A DNA stretch of 64,000 nucleotides from the NCBI GenBank assembly GCA_963730165.1, contig CAVSQS010000002.1, positions 682,001 through 746,000 on the forward strand, given 5' to 3'. Positions 8,089 through 16,536 of this stretch are shown here, one piece after another. Each line of letters starts with the position of its first letter. The stretch's first letter is position 1. The notes under the pieces were generated by a model. It ran no database searches. It saw only the letters and a program-made list of their open reading frames with translations, and had not been told where the DNA came from. The position numbers were made by a program, and so were the translations under genes. This DNA is from DASSQJ01 sp963730165 (GTDB taxonomy: Bacteria; Actinomycetota; Actinomycetes; Actinomycetales; Dermatophilaceae).

Positions 8089-9483
8089 ATGGCCCTTCAC
8101 TCGTCCGAGTTCACGGAGTTCGAGCGGCTGGCGGTCGCGCCCCTCTATGCGCGTCCGAGAGCTGTCGCCGGCATGCCCTCGCAGTCCATCCCGGAGGACG
8201 GGATGGACCCGCCAGTCGCCTACAACCTGATCCACGACGAGCTGATGCTCGACGGCAACTCGCGCCAGAACCTGGCCACGTTCGTGACGACGTACATGGA
8301 CAACGAGGCCCGGCTGCTGTTCGCCGAGACGGCCGACAAGAACATGATCGACAAGGATGAGTACCCGCAGACCGCGGCGATCGAGGGCCGCTGTGTGCGG
8401 ATGATCGCGCAGCTGTGGAACGCCCCGGAGGGCGAGAACGCCACGGGGACGTCCACGACGGGCTCGAGCGAGGCCGTGATGCTCGGTGGGCTCGCCCTGA
8501 AGTGGCGGTGGCGCCAGCGCCGTGAGGCCGCGGGCCTGCCCACCGACCGCCCCAACCTCGTCATGGGGATCAACGTCCAGGTCGTCTGGGAGAAGTTCTG
8601 CCGGTACTGGGACGTCGAGCCGCGGTACGCACCGATCGAGGAGGGCCGGCTCCAGCTCAACGCCGAGGAGGCCGTCAAGCTCTGCGACGAGAACACCATC
8701 GGCGTCGTCGCCATCCTCGGGTCGACCTTCGACGGGTCGTACGAGCCGGTCGAGGAGATCGCCGGCGCGCTCGACGACCTGGCCGCCTCCGGGGGACCGG
8801 ACGTGCCGGTCCACGTGGACGCGGCGTCCGGAGGCTTCGTCGCGCCGTTCATCGACCCGGACCTGCACTGGGACTTCCGCGTCCCGCGGGTGCGCTCCAT
8901 CAACGCCTCGGGGCACAAGTACGGTCTGGTGTACCCGGGGGTCGGCTGGGTCATCTGGCGCACGCCGGAGGACCTCCCCGAGGACCTTGTCTTCCACGTG
9001 AACTACCTCGGTGGCGACATGCCGACCTTCGCCCTGAACTTCTCCCGACCCGGTGCGCAGGTCATCGCCCAGTACTACAACTTCATCCGGCTGGGGCGAG
9101 AGGGATACCGAGAGATCCAGCAGGCGGCGAGGGACACGGCGACCTTCCTGGCTCGCTCGATCGCGGAGCTCGGACCCTACGAGCTGCTCTCCGACGGCTC
9201 CGAGCTCCCGGTGTTCTTCTTCCGGCTCAAGCCGGAGGTGGAGAACTACACGGTGTACGACGTCTCGGCGAAGATGCGCGAGCGCGGATGGCAGGTGCCG
9301 GCGTACTCGCTCCCCGACAACCTCACCGACGTGTCCGGCCTTCGGGTCGTCGTGCGCAACGGCCTGTCGCGCGACATGGCCGAGCTCTTCCTCGCCGACC
9401 TCGCCCGCGCCACCGAGTTCCTCGAGAGCCTGTCGACCACGCTTCCCCACGACCCGAGCCACACCGAGTCGTTCAGGCATTGA
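8089..9483 (+). CDS. gadB: Glutamate decarboxylase (PLP-dependent)
   Basis: A 464-residue protein, close to the roughly 466 residues of enteric GadA/GadB. It converts glutamate to GABA with uptake of a proton and counters cytoplasmic acidification. The PLP lysine is about residue 277 in SINASGHKYGL. HVDAASGGFVAPF carries the PLP-ring aspartate, and TSTTGSSEAVMLGG is the phosphate-binding region. The start ATG 8089 has GAGGG 3 nt upstream, but the promoter geometry (-10 at 8076-8081) fits a leaderless message. No glutamate/GABA antiporter is recognisable nearby. The divergent ClC and the downstream membrane gene suggest an acid-stress module. Confidence 0.95.
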   Translation: MALHSSEFTEFERLAVAPLYARPRAVAGMPSQSIPEDGMDPPVAYNLIHDELMLDGNSRQNLATFVTTYMDNEARLLFAETADKNMIDKDEYPQTAAIEGRCVRMIAQLWNAPEGENATGTSTTGSSEAVMLGGLALKWRWRQRREAAGLPTDRPNLVMGINVQVVWEKFCRYWDVEPRYAPIEEGRLQLNAEEAVKLCDENTIGVVAILGSTFDGSYEPVEEIAGALDDLAASGGPDVPVHVDAASGGFVAPFIDPDLHWDFRVPRVRSINASGHKYGLVYPGVGWVIWRTPEDLPEDLVFHVNYLGGDMPTFALNFSRPGAQVIAQYYNFIRLGREGYREIQQAARDTATFLARSIAELGPYELLSDGSELPVFFFRLKPEVENYTVYDVSAKMRERGWQVPAYSLPDNLTDVSGLRVVVRNGLSRDMAELFLADLARATEFLESLSTTLPHDPSHTESFRH

Positions 9484-10316
9484 CCGACAGCCACCTGCAC
9501 CCCTCGGCCCGGGTCCCGAGCGGGGCCACGGACGTCACCCGCTCGGGTCCTCGTCCGTTCGTCACCGCTGTGGCCTACACCCTCCCGGACGGGCGCCGGG
9601 TGGAATGGACCGCACGCCCCCACCGTAAGGGCGTCGGCCGTGGGCGCGGCCTGACCTGGGTCATCGGGATGCTGTTCGTCGTCGGGTCGGCGTGCTTCGT
9701 GGCGGGCCCGATCCCCCTCTACGCCAGCGCCGTCGGGAGCACCGCAACGGCCGTCACGTTCTTCGTCGGGTCGCTGTTCTTCACCACTGCGGCGTACCTG
9801 TCCTACCTCCAGGTGGTCCGCGACGGCGGACACCGGTGGTTCGCCTGGGCCCCGCACGACATGGGCTTCTGGGCCGTCCTCGTCCAGCTGGTCGGGACGC
9901 TCTACTTCAACGTCACCACGCTCGCGGCCCTCTTCGACGTGCCCGCCGACGCGGTGAACCGGGTGATCTGGCGACCCGACGCGACCGGGTCGGTGTGCTT
10001 CCTCGTCGCCTCGGTGATCGCCTTCGCCGAGGCCGGCCACCGCTGGTGGTCCTGGCGCCCGGGTGAGCGGGACTGGCACATCACGGCCCTCAACCTCTGG
10101 GGCTCGGTGTTCTTCGGCATCTCCGCCGTCGGCGCCTGGGTCACGCCCAGCGGAGACCTGTGGAACGCGGCCTGGGCGAACGGCGGGACGTTCCTCGGGG
10201 CGGTCTGCTTCCTCGCCGGGTCACTGCTCATGGTGTCGGAGGGCCGGGCCGCACCTGCCGCCGTGGGCGGTCCCGTCCCTGCGGACGGAGGTGGGTCGGT
10301 CCGGCGACCGGACTGA
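9480..10316 (+). CDS. YrhK-like integral membrane protein
   Basis: About 278 residues if the TTG at 9480 is used. That codon overlaps the gadB stop (ATTGA), giving tight coupling to gadB; a GTG at 9570 is an alternative. About six hydrophobic helices are visible, for example LTWVIGMLFVVGSACFVAG and WGSVFFGISAVGAWV, with repeated Trp-rich loops such as HRWWSWRPGERDW. The helix-loop pattern resembles the YrhK-like family. Function is unknown. The position directly behind gadB suggests a linked role in the same stress response, but nothing in the sequence shows that it is a transporter for glutamate or GABA. Confidence 0.7.
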   Translation: MTDSHLHPSARVPSGATDVTRSGPRPFVTAVAYTLPDGRRVEWTARPHRKGVGRGRGLTWVIGMLFVVGSACFVAGPIPLYASAVGSTATAVTFFVGSLFFTTAAYLSYLQVVRDGGHRWFAWAPHDMGFWAVLVQLVGTLYFNVTTLAALFDVPADAVNRVIWRPDATGSVCFLVASVIAFAEAGHRWWSWRPGERDWHITALNLWGSVFFGISAVGAWVTPSGDLWNAAWANGGTFLGAVCFLAGSLLMVSEGRAAPAAVGGPVPADGGGSVRRPD

Positions 10317-10348
10317 GACCCGGACGACATCTCCCGAGGTGGTTCGCG

Positions 10349-10789
10349 TCAGCCGTCGAGCTCCTCGGCAACGAACGCGTCCGCGATGTCCTGGAGGGGG
10401 ATGTGGCCGATCGCGACGAGCTGCCCGCCACAGCGGCGCGCGACCGAGGCGAAGGGCCGGGCCCAGAGGTTCTCCCAGACGACGACCCCGGCGACGCTCC
10501 CCGGATCGAGGGCCGTGGCCAACCGCGTCACGTCCTCGCCGGCGAGCAGGTCGGCCAGGTCGGCCCCCAGCACCCGGATGTCCTCGAGCTCGAGGTCCTC
10601 GACCTCGAACCCCTCGACGGACCCGTCGGCCGCCTTCTGGATCACCAGCAGGTCGAGCACCCGGATCAGTCCCTCGAAGGACAGCCGGGACAGCTCGGCC
10701 GCGAGCTCTCTGTCGAAGGTGCTGCGGCCACGGGGGAACTCCACCACGAGGAAGTCGATCGGACCCATCTCGTCGACGGCGTCACTCAT
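10349..10789 (-). CDS. DUF6325 family protein (copy 1)
   Basis: A 146-residue soluble acidic protein opening with EMGPIDFLVVEFP and containing GSVAGVVVWENLWARPFASV, the signature shared with the copies at 17084-17536 and 18115-18573. The family has no known enzymatic role. Copies commonly sit beside SHOCT proteins, as they do here. The start ATG 10789 has GAGGAGG upstream. A degenerate form of the shared palindrome (10851-10867) lies upstream and is followed at 22 bp by GACACT. The gene is convergent with the YrhK-like gene. Confidence 0.85.
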   Translation of the reverse strand: MSDAVDEMGPIDFLVVEFPRGRSTFDRELAAELSRLSFEGLIRVLDLLVIQKAADGSVEGFEVEDLELEDIRVLGADLADLLAGEDVTRLATALDPGSVAGVVVWENLWARPFASVARRCGGQLVAIGHIPLQDIADAFVAEELDG

Positions 10790-10850
10790 GTCGCCTCCTC
10801 GCGTGCGTGGCGGTCGACGACGAGTGTCGGCCCCCCACCGGCCGGCGTCA

Positions 10851-10867
10851 TCGCCCGATGCGCGTGA
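10851..10867 (-). promoter_or_regulatory. Degenerate copy of the shared palindrome before DUF6325 copy 1
   Basis: On the minus strand it reads TCACGCG-CAT-CGGGCGA. This is a weaker match to the consensus, but GACACT lies exactly 22 bp downstream (10828 to 10823), the same spacing as at the better sites. Confidence 0.45.
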
Positions 10868-11030
10868 AGGTGGGCGACGGTCGCGGCCGGCACGAGCCGT
10901 CACCGCGCCCCTGGGGACTTCCCGGGCGGGCGCCGGCAGACATCGTCCTTCTGGCATGACGTCCGCAGCCGCGCGCCGGGCCATGCTCGAGGGGCGGGCG
11001 TCCGGCCCGCCCACCAGGAGGTCCAATTTC

Positions 11031-12371
11031 ATGGTCCAGACCGCCGGAGAGATCGAGGACCTCCGCCGGGAGGTGGAGGCGCTGCACGGTCAGCTCGCCA
11101 CCGAGCGCGCAGCACGGACCGCGCGTCGACGGCGCGTGGCCGGTCACTCGCTGACCGTGCTGGCCGCAGTGGCGACGACGCTGGCCCTCCTCGGGGTGTG
11201 GACCTTCCGCACCCTGACGGACACGGACCTGTTCGTCGCGAGGGTGGGGCCGGTGATCGAGCGACCGGAGGTGGCTGCCGCCGTCGGGCAGGCGGCCGCC
11301 GCGGAGCTCGTCGACGCCCTGCAGCTCGAGCAGCACCTGCGCAGCACCCTGCCGCCCCAGGTCGCAGCTGCCGCCGCACCGATCACCAACGCCGCGGAGG
11401 ACTACCTCGCCAAGGGCGCCACGAAGCTGATGCAGACCGAGCAGTTCCAGGCCGCCTGGAACGCCGCACTGTCCACCGGGCACCGGATCAGCATCGCGAT
11501 CCTGTCCGGGCAGGGCACCGACGCAGTCCAGACCAGCGGCGGTGTCGTCGTGCTGGACCTCACCCCGGTGATCAACCAGCTGCTGACCGACGGGGCGCAG
11601 ATGGTCTCCGACCTCCTCGGACGCCAGATCAGCGCCCCGACCGTCACGTCCGACACGGTGGACAGCGCCGTGAAGGCCCTCGAGGAGCGCCTCGGGGTCG
11701 ACCTGCCGGCCGACTTCGGTCGGGTCACCCTCTTCGCCTCCGACGACCTCGCCGCCGCCCAGAACGCCTACCAGACGATCAAGGTCTCCGTCTGGCTGGC
11801 GCCACTCGTCGCCCTCGTCCTCGCCGGGCTGGCGATCGTGGTCGCGCCCCGCCGACTCCGCACGGCGCTGAGCATCGTGGTGGGCACGGGGCTGCTGCTG
11901 CTTCTGGTGGGGCTGTCGATGCAGCCCCTCCAGTCCTCGATCGCCGGCGCCGTCGAGGACCAGGGCCTGTCGGGGGCCGTCACCGCCGGTTTCGACACGG
12001 TCCTCAGCACGCTGCGCACCGGCATCCTGGTTGTTCTCGCCCTGGCGGTCGTGGCGGCCGGCGCGCTCTACCTGTCCGGTCAGGGGCGCGGTGCCACCTC
12101 GGCGCGCCGGCTCGCCGGCCGGACACCCGGGCTGGCCGCGACACACCGCGAATGGTTCCTCGGCGGAGGCGCCGTGGCCGCGCTCGTGGTCCTCGCCGTG
12201 ATCCCGGGTAGGTCCTGGGGGCAGCTGTTGTGGGTGTTGCTGGTCTACGCCGCATACGCCCTCGCCGTCCTGCTCGCCCCGTCGCGGGACGAACCTGTCG
12301 ACGGGACCCCACCCGAGCACGACGCAGACGGGGCACCCGACGCGGCGGCCACGGCCCCCGGAGCATCGTGA
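11031..12371 (+). CDS. Integral membrane protein of unknown function
   Basis: A 446-residue protein with a short coiled-coil-like N-terminus (EIEDLRREVEALHGQLATERA), a transmembrane helix at about 38-60, a large predicted extracytoplasmic domain (about 60-240), then four or five C-terminal helices, including WLAPLVALVLAGLAIVV and TGILVVLALAVVAAGALYL. The tail is rich in Asp, Pro and Ala. I do not recognise a named family. The start ATG has AGGAGG 10 nt upstream. It lies 241 bp from the divergent DUF6325 gene, and no clear copy of the shared operator was found in front of it. The maturase gene begins 85 bp after its stop. Confidence 0.75.
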   Translation: MVQTAGEIEDLRREVEALHGQLATERAARTARRRRVAGHSLTVLAAVATTLALLGVWTFRTLTDTDLFVARVGPVIERPEVAAAVGQAAAAELVDALQLEQHLRSTLPPQVAAAAAPITNAAEDYLAKGATKLMQTEQFQAAWNAALSTGHRISIAILSGQGTDAVQTSGGVVVLDLTPVINQLLTDGAQMVSDLLGRQISAPTVTSDTVDSAVKALEERLGVDLPADFGRVTLFASDDLAAAQNAYQTIKVSVWLAPLVALVLAGLAIVVAPRRLRTALSIVVGTGLLLLLVGLSMQPLQSSIAGAVEDQGLSGAVTAGFDTVLSTLRTGILVVLALAVVAAGALYLSGQGRGATSARRLAGRTPGLAATHREWFLGGGAVAALVVLAVIPGRSWGQLLWVLLVYAAYALAVLLAPSRDEPVDGTPPEHDADGAPDAAATAPGAS

Positions 12372-12456
12372 CGACGGCACCGCGCGGCCCGGTTCCCGCA
12401 GGGCCCGACCTGACGCTCCGGCGCATCCACCCGCCGGACGAGGGCCGCCGGGCGCA

Positions 12457-13836
12457 GTGAGCACCCTGGCAGCCGAGGGCGTCCCGACCGGTGACGCGGG
12501 GGTCGGGCGAGCCTTCCACGTCATGGCGAAGCCGACGGGTGCGGTGTGCAACCTCGACTGCGACTACTGCTTCTTCCTCTCCAAGGAGCAGCTCTACCCC
12601 GGAGGGACGTTCCGGATGTCGCCGGAGGTCCACGCGTCGTACCTGGCGCAGCTCTTCGCCGCCCACGGACCCGACGACGAGGTGGTCGTCGCCTACCAGG
12701 GCGGGGAGCCCACGCTGATGGGCCTGGCCTTCTTCGAGGAGTCCGTCGCCCTCGCCGAGCGCCTGCGCGGGCCCCGCCAGCGCGTCCTGCACTCCATCCA
12801 GACCAACGGGACCCTCCTCGACGACGGGTGGGGGGCCTTCTTCGCCGAGCACCGCTTCCTCGTGGGACTGTCCGTCGACGGTCCGCGCGCCCTGCACGAC
12901 GCGTACCGGGTCGACAAGGGAGGCAAGCCGACCTTCGACCGGGTGATGGCCGGGTGGGAGGTGCTGCGGCGGCACGACGTGGACTGGAACGCCCTCACCA
13001 CCGTCCACGCCGCCAACGCCGACCACGGCCTCGCCGTGTACCGGTTCCTACGGGACGAGCTCGGGGCGTCGTTCATCCAGTTCATCCCCGTCGTCGAGCG
13101 GGTGACGCCGGACCTGCTGACCCGGGCCGACGCCGGGTGGGGTGCGCGCGCCAAGGACCGCCCGCTCTACCGCCAGCAGGGATCCGAGGTGACGCACCGG
13201 AGCGTCACCGGCCCGCAGTACGGGCGCTTCCTCATCGACGTGTTCGAGGAGTGGGCCCGCCACGACGTCGGTGACGTCTTCGTGCAGATGTTCGACACGG
13301 CGCTGGCGCACTGGCTCGGCCTGCACGACGTCGGCCTCTGCGTCCACACGCCCACCTGTGGATCGGCCGTCGCGCTCGAGCACACCGGTGACCTGTACTC
13401 GTGCGACCACTACGTCGAGGAGGAGTACCTGTTGGGCTCCATCACCGGGGGCCGCACCCTCGAGGAGCTCGTCGGGAGCCCCGCCCAGCGTGCCTTCGGC
13501 GACGCCAAGCGTGACACCCTCCCGCGGTACTGCCTCGAGTGCGACGTGCGGTTCGCGTGCCACGGGGGCTGCCCGAAGGACCGCTTCGCGACGACGCCCG
13601 ACGGTGAGCCGGGGCTGCACGTCCTGTGCGCCGGGTACCAGGACTTCTTCCACCACGTCGACTCCCCGATGCGGTTCGTCGCCGACGAGATCCGCGCCGG
13701 GCGCGACGCGACGAGCCTGCGCGGCCGATACGCCACCGCCGACGCCCGGCGAGGCCCCGAGGACCCCTGTCCTTGCGGCAGCGGCACCCCGTGGGCGCGC
13801 TGCCACGGCACCCCCGGCGGGCTGGCGCCCACCTGA
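12457..13836 (+). CDS. Radical SAM anaerobic sulfatase-maturating enzyme with C-terminal SEC-C motif
   Basis: A 459-residue radical SAM protein. The cluster motif CNLDCDYCF holds Cys31, Cys35 and Cys38. A SPASM-type region follows, with CVHTPTCGSAVALEHTGDLYSCDHYV and CLECDVRFACHGGCPKDRF supplying auxiliary [4Fe-4S] ligands. This matches the family that oxidises a Cys or Ser in sulfatases to formylglycine without oxygen. The last 30 residues form a SEC-C zinc motif (PCPCGSG ... CHG), an unusual addition. Two Cys-type sulfatases lie at 14033 and 18934. GTG 12457 is taken as the start; ATG 12523 would leave only 8 residues before Cys31. The gene lies in the same direction and just upstream of sulfatase 1. 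Confidence 0.9.
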   Translation: MSTLAAEGVPTGDAGVGRAFHVMAKPTGAVCNLDCDYCFFLSKEQLYPGGTFRMSPEVHASYLAQLFAAHGPDDEVVVAYQGGEPTLMGLAFFEESVALAERLRGPRQRVLHSIQTNGTLLDDGWGAFFAEHRFLVGLSVDGPRALHDAYRVDKGGKPTFDRVMAGWEVLRRHDVDWNALTTVHAANADHGLAVYRFLRDELGASFIQFIPVVERVTPDLLTRADAGWGARAKDRPLYRQQGSEVTHRSVTGPQYGRFLIDVFEEWARHDVGDVFVQMFDTALAHWLGLHDVGLCVHTPTCGSAVALEHTGDLYSCDHYVEEEYLLGSITGGRTLEELVGSPAQRAFGDAKRDTLPRYCLECDVRFACHGGCPKDRFATTPDGEPGLHVLCAGYQDFFHHVDSPMRFVADEIRAGRDATSLRGRYATADARRGPEDPCPCGSGTPWARCHGTPGGLAPT

Positions 13837-13848
13837 CCCGCCGTCATT

Positions 13849-13865
13849 TCGACCCATCGGGGTGA
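13849..13865 (+). promoter_or_regulatory. Shared palindromic operator before the DUF6325 stump and sulfatase 1
   Basis: TCGACCC-ATC-GGGGTGA. The 19 bases from 13847 are identical to 17001-17019 upstream of DUF6325 copy 2. CACGCT begins exactly 22 bp downstream (13888), within a CACGCTGGC shared with that promoter at the same distance. Confidence 0.8.
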
Positions 13866-13932
13866 CGCGGTTCCCGTCGGGGCGCGCCACGCTGGCAGAT
13901 CACGGACCGAGAACCCGCTACCAGGAGGCGAC

Positions 13933-14043
13933 ATGGGCGACACCACTGCCGAGATCGACGGGATGGGCCGGGTGGACCATCTCGTCGTCCAGTTCCCAGG
14001 TGGTTCGGCGTCGCACGGACGGAGGTACGGCAATGGTCGATGA
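13933..14043 (+). pseudogene. N-terminal stump of a DUF6325 gene overlapping sulfatase 1
   Basis: A 36-codon reading frame with a strong AGGAGG site. It encodes MGDTTAEIDGMGRVDHLVVQFPGG, clearly the N-terminus of the DUF6325 family (compare EMGPVDYLVIEFPAGQ in copy 2). After GGS the similarity stops, and the frame ends at a TGA that overlaps codons 3-4 of sulfatase 1. The rest of a DUF6325 gene has evidently been lost, leaving its promoter and leader in front of the sulfatase. It could still act as a translated leader peptide coupled to the sulfatase. Confidence 0.7.
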
Positions 14044-16399
14044 CCTGGCTGCACGACGAGGCGTGCTTCCGATTCCGGATCGGCGGCATCTGGGCCTGCT
14101 CACCTACGACGCGAAGGACCCGGACACCTCGTTCCCGCCGATCGAGCCTTTGCTTCCGCCGACCGGTTCGCCCAACGTGTTGGTGGTCCTCCTCGACGAC
14201 GTCGGGTTCGGCGCCTCGAGCGCCTTCGGTGGCCCGGTGCAGATGCCGACCGCCGAACGGTTGCAGCGCGACGGGCTGACCTACAGCCGGTTCCACACCA
14301 CGGCACTGTGCGCGCCCACGCGGGCCGCGCTGCTGACCGGCCGCAACCACCACTCCGTCGGGATGGGCATGATCACCGAGACCGCGACCTCGGCGCCCGG
14401 TTCGAGCGGCGTGCGGCCGAACACGAAGGCCCCCCTGGCGACCACGTTGAAGCTCAACGGCTACTCGACCTCGCAGTTCGGCAAGTGCCACGAGGTCCCG
14501 CCCTGGCAGACCTCCCCGATCGGGCCGTTCGACGCGTGGCCGTCCGGTGGCGGCGGTTTCGAGTACTTCTACGGCTTCATCGGGGGCGAGAACAACCAGT
14601 ACTACCCCGCTCTGTACGAGGGGACCTCCCCGATCGAGCCCGACCGGACGCCCGAGGAGGGCTACCACCTGACCGAGGACCTCGCCGACAAGGCGATCGG
14701 ATGGGTCAAGACGCAGAAGGCGCTCGGTCCCGACAAGCCCTTCTTCATGTACTTCGCCCCGGGCGCGACGCATGCACCCCACCACGTCCCGCTGGAGTGG
14801 GCGGACAAGTACGCCGGAGCGTTCTCCGGGGGCTGGGACGCCCTGCGTGAGGCGACCTTCGAGCGCCAGCGGCAGTCGGGTGTCGTCGCCGCGGATTCCG
14901 ACCTCACGGCCCGGCCGGACGCCATCCCGGCCTGGGACGACATGGACGACGCGCTCAAGGCCGTGCTCGAGCGCCAGATGGAGGTCTACGCGGGTTTCCT
15001 CGAGCACACCGACCACCACGTCGGGCGGTTGGTGGACGCCCTCGACGAGATCGGCGCCCTCGAGAACACCCTCGTCTACTACATCATCGGCGACAACGGC
15101 GCCTCGGCCGAGGGCACCGTCAACGGTGCCTTCAACGAGATGGCCAACTTCAACGGCCTGGCAGCCATCGAGACTCCCGAGTTCATGGCCGCCATGAAGG
15201 ACAGGCTGGGGACGGTCGACGCCTACAACCACTACTCGGTCGGCTGGGCCTGGGCGATGTGCGCGCCGTACCAGTGGACCAAGCAGGTCGCCTCTCACTG
15301 GGGTGGCACCCGCAACGGCACCATCGTTCACTGGCCGGCGGGCATCGAGAGCCGGGGCGAGGTCAGGTCGCAGTTCAGCCACGTCATCGACGTGGCGCCG
15401 ACGGTGCTCGAGGCGGCGGGGCTGCCGGAGCCGACGTTCGTCAACGGGGTACAGCAGGAGCCGATCGAGGGCACCAGCATGCTCTACAGCTTCGACGAGG
15501 CCGAGGCCCCCGAGCGACACGACCTGCAGTACTTCGAGATGGCAGGCAACCGGGGCATCTACTTCAAGGGCTGGAGCGCCGTCACCCGGCACAGCACACC
15601 GTGGCTACCCAACGAGGTGCTCCCGGCCCTCGACGACGACGTCTGGGAGCTCTACGACGGCAGCACCGACTGGACCCAGGCGCACGACCTGGCTGCCGAG
15701 GATCCCGACCGGCTCGCCGCGCTCCAGCGGCTCTGGCTCATCGAGGCGGTGAAGTACAACGTCCTCCCGATCGACGACCGTCGCTTCGAACGGCTGAACG
15801 CGACCATCGCGGGGCGCCCCCAGCTCATCACAGGCACCACCCAGGTGCTGTTCCCGGGGATGAAGCGGCTCAGCGAGAACAGCGTCCTCGACGTCAAGAA
15901 CCGCTCGTTCAGCGTCACTGCCGCCGTCGAGACGCCCGCCGGGAGCAGCACGAACGGCGTCCTGATCGCGCAGGGTGGCCGCTTCGGCGGCTGGGCGCTC
16001 TACGTCAAGGACGGGCACGCCAAGTTCGTCTACAACGTGCTCGGCATGACGGAGTTCGTCACCGCGGCCGACGAGCCGCTCGGCACCGGAAGCCACCAGG
16101 TCCGGGTCGAGTTCGCCTACGACGGCAGCGGCCTGGCCAAGGGCGGCGGCGTCACGCTCTACTACGACGGTCGCAGCGTCGGAACCGGTCGAGTCGAGCA
16201 GACCCAACCCCTGGTCTTCTCCGCGGACGAGACCACCGACATCGGCGACGACTACGGGATGCCGGTCAGCGCCGACTACGCGGGCGCCAGCAGGTTCAAC
16301 GGACGCATCGACGTCGTCCAGATCGACGTCGGCGACGACGACCAGTCCCACCTCATCGACCCCGAGGACGTCGCCAGGATCGCCACCGCCCGCCAGTGA
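14033..16399 (+). CDS. Arylsulfatase (Cys-type, family S1)
   Basis: A 788-residue sulfatase. PNVLVVLLDDVGFG (about residue 54) supplies the metal-binding aspartates. ALCAPTRAALLTGRNHH contains the CxPxR signature, with Cys93 the residue converted to formylglycine. Further metal and substrate loops are visible at GKCHEVPPW, APGATHAPHH and GDNGASAEGT. The C-terminal 200 residues resemble a beta-sandwich (NRSFSVTAAVETP, GVTLYYDGRSVGTGR). There is no signal peptide, so a cytosolic role is likely. The start ATG has GGAGG 8 nt upstream. The anaerobic maturase lies just upstream. The gene is expressed from a promoter that formerly drove a DUF6325 gene. A hairpin terminator follows at 16416. Confidence 0.93.
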   Translation: MVDDLAARRGVLPIPDRRHLGLLTYDAKDPDTSFPPIEPLLPPTGSPNVLVVLLDDVGFGASSAFGGPVQMPTAERLQRDGLTYSRFHTTALCAPTRAALLTGRNHHSVGMGMITETATSAPGSSGVRPNTKAPLATTLKLNGYSTSQFGKCHEVPPWQTSPIGPFDAWPSGGGGFEYFYGFIGGENNQYYPALYEGTSPIEPDRTPEEGYHLTEDLADKAIGWVKTQKALGPDKPFFMYFAPGATHAPHHVPLEWADKYAGAFSGGWDALREATFERQRQSGVVAADSDLTARPDAIPAWDDMDDALKAVLERQMEVYAGFLEHTDHHVGRLVDALDEIGALENTLVYYIIGDNGASAEGTVNGAFNEMANFNGLAAIETPEFMAAMKDRLGTVDAYNHYSVGWAWAMCAPYQWTKQVASHWGGTRNGTIVHWPAGIESRGEVRSQFSHVIDVAPTVLEAAGLPEPTFVNGVQQEPIEGTSMLYSFDEAEAPERHDLQYFEMAGNRGIYFKGWSAVTRHSTPWLPNEVLPALDDDVWELYDGSTDWTQAHDLAAEDPDRLAALQRLWLIEAVKYNVLPIDDRRFERLNATIAGRPQLITGTTQVLFPGMKRLSENSVLDVKNRSFSVTAAVETPAGSSTNGVLIAQGGRFGGWALYVKDGHAKFVYNVLGMTEFVTAADEPLGTGSHQVRVEFAYDGSGLAKGGGVTLYYDGRSVGTGRVEQTQPLVFSADETTDIGDDYGMPVSADYAGASRFNGRIDVVQIDVGDDDQSHLIDPEDVARIATARQ

Positions 16400-16415
16400 T
16401 CACCGGCCGGGCGAA

Positions 16416-16448
16416 CGTCGGGACGAGGAAGGAATCTTCGTCCCGACG
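16416..16448 (+). terminator. Terminator hairpin after sulfatase 1
   Basis: The 11-bp arms CGTCGGGACGA (16416-16426) and TCGTCCCGACG (16438-16448) are perfect inverted repeats with an 11-nt loop, 16 bp after the sulfatase stop. The right arm overlaps the palindromic operator of the next gene. Confidence 0.7.
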
Positions 16449-16454
16449 GGCTGA
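16438..16454 (+). promoter_or_regulatory. Shared palindromic operator before DUF7144 gene, nested in a terminator arm
   Basis: TCGTCCC-GAC-GGGCTGA matches the consensus in both arms. AAGAGT starts exactly 22 bp downstream (16477-16482). The left half is also the right arm of the preceding terminator. Confidence 0.6.
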
Positions 16455-16536
16455 TGCCGCCCACGGCCAACATGGCAAGAGTGACAGCAGACTCAGGAGG
16501 CCCTGAGCCCTTGTCTCCGCAGAAGGGAGTCTGCAG

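Noticed and set aside
7933..9480. A minus-strand open frame continuing upstream of the DUF4239 gene through the whole of gadB, giving an apparent 788-aa protein
   Set aside because: The upstream part is antisense to gadB, has biased Arg/Glu/Val composition typical of GC-rich shadow frames, and the DUF4239 domain has its own ATG and ribosome site at 7932.
10902..10925. A copy of the shared palindrome before the 11031 membrane protein
   Set aside because: CCCCTGGGG is locally symmetric but the TCA/TGA arms do not match and no NANNNT lies at the 22-bp spacing.
13271..14032. In-frame extension of sulfatase 1 giving a 1,042-aa protein
   Set aside because: It overlaps the radical SAM gene in another frame and has low-complexity Ser/Arg/Pro composition. 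ATG 14033 has a good ribosome site and begins the sulfatase sequence proper.
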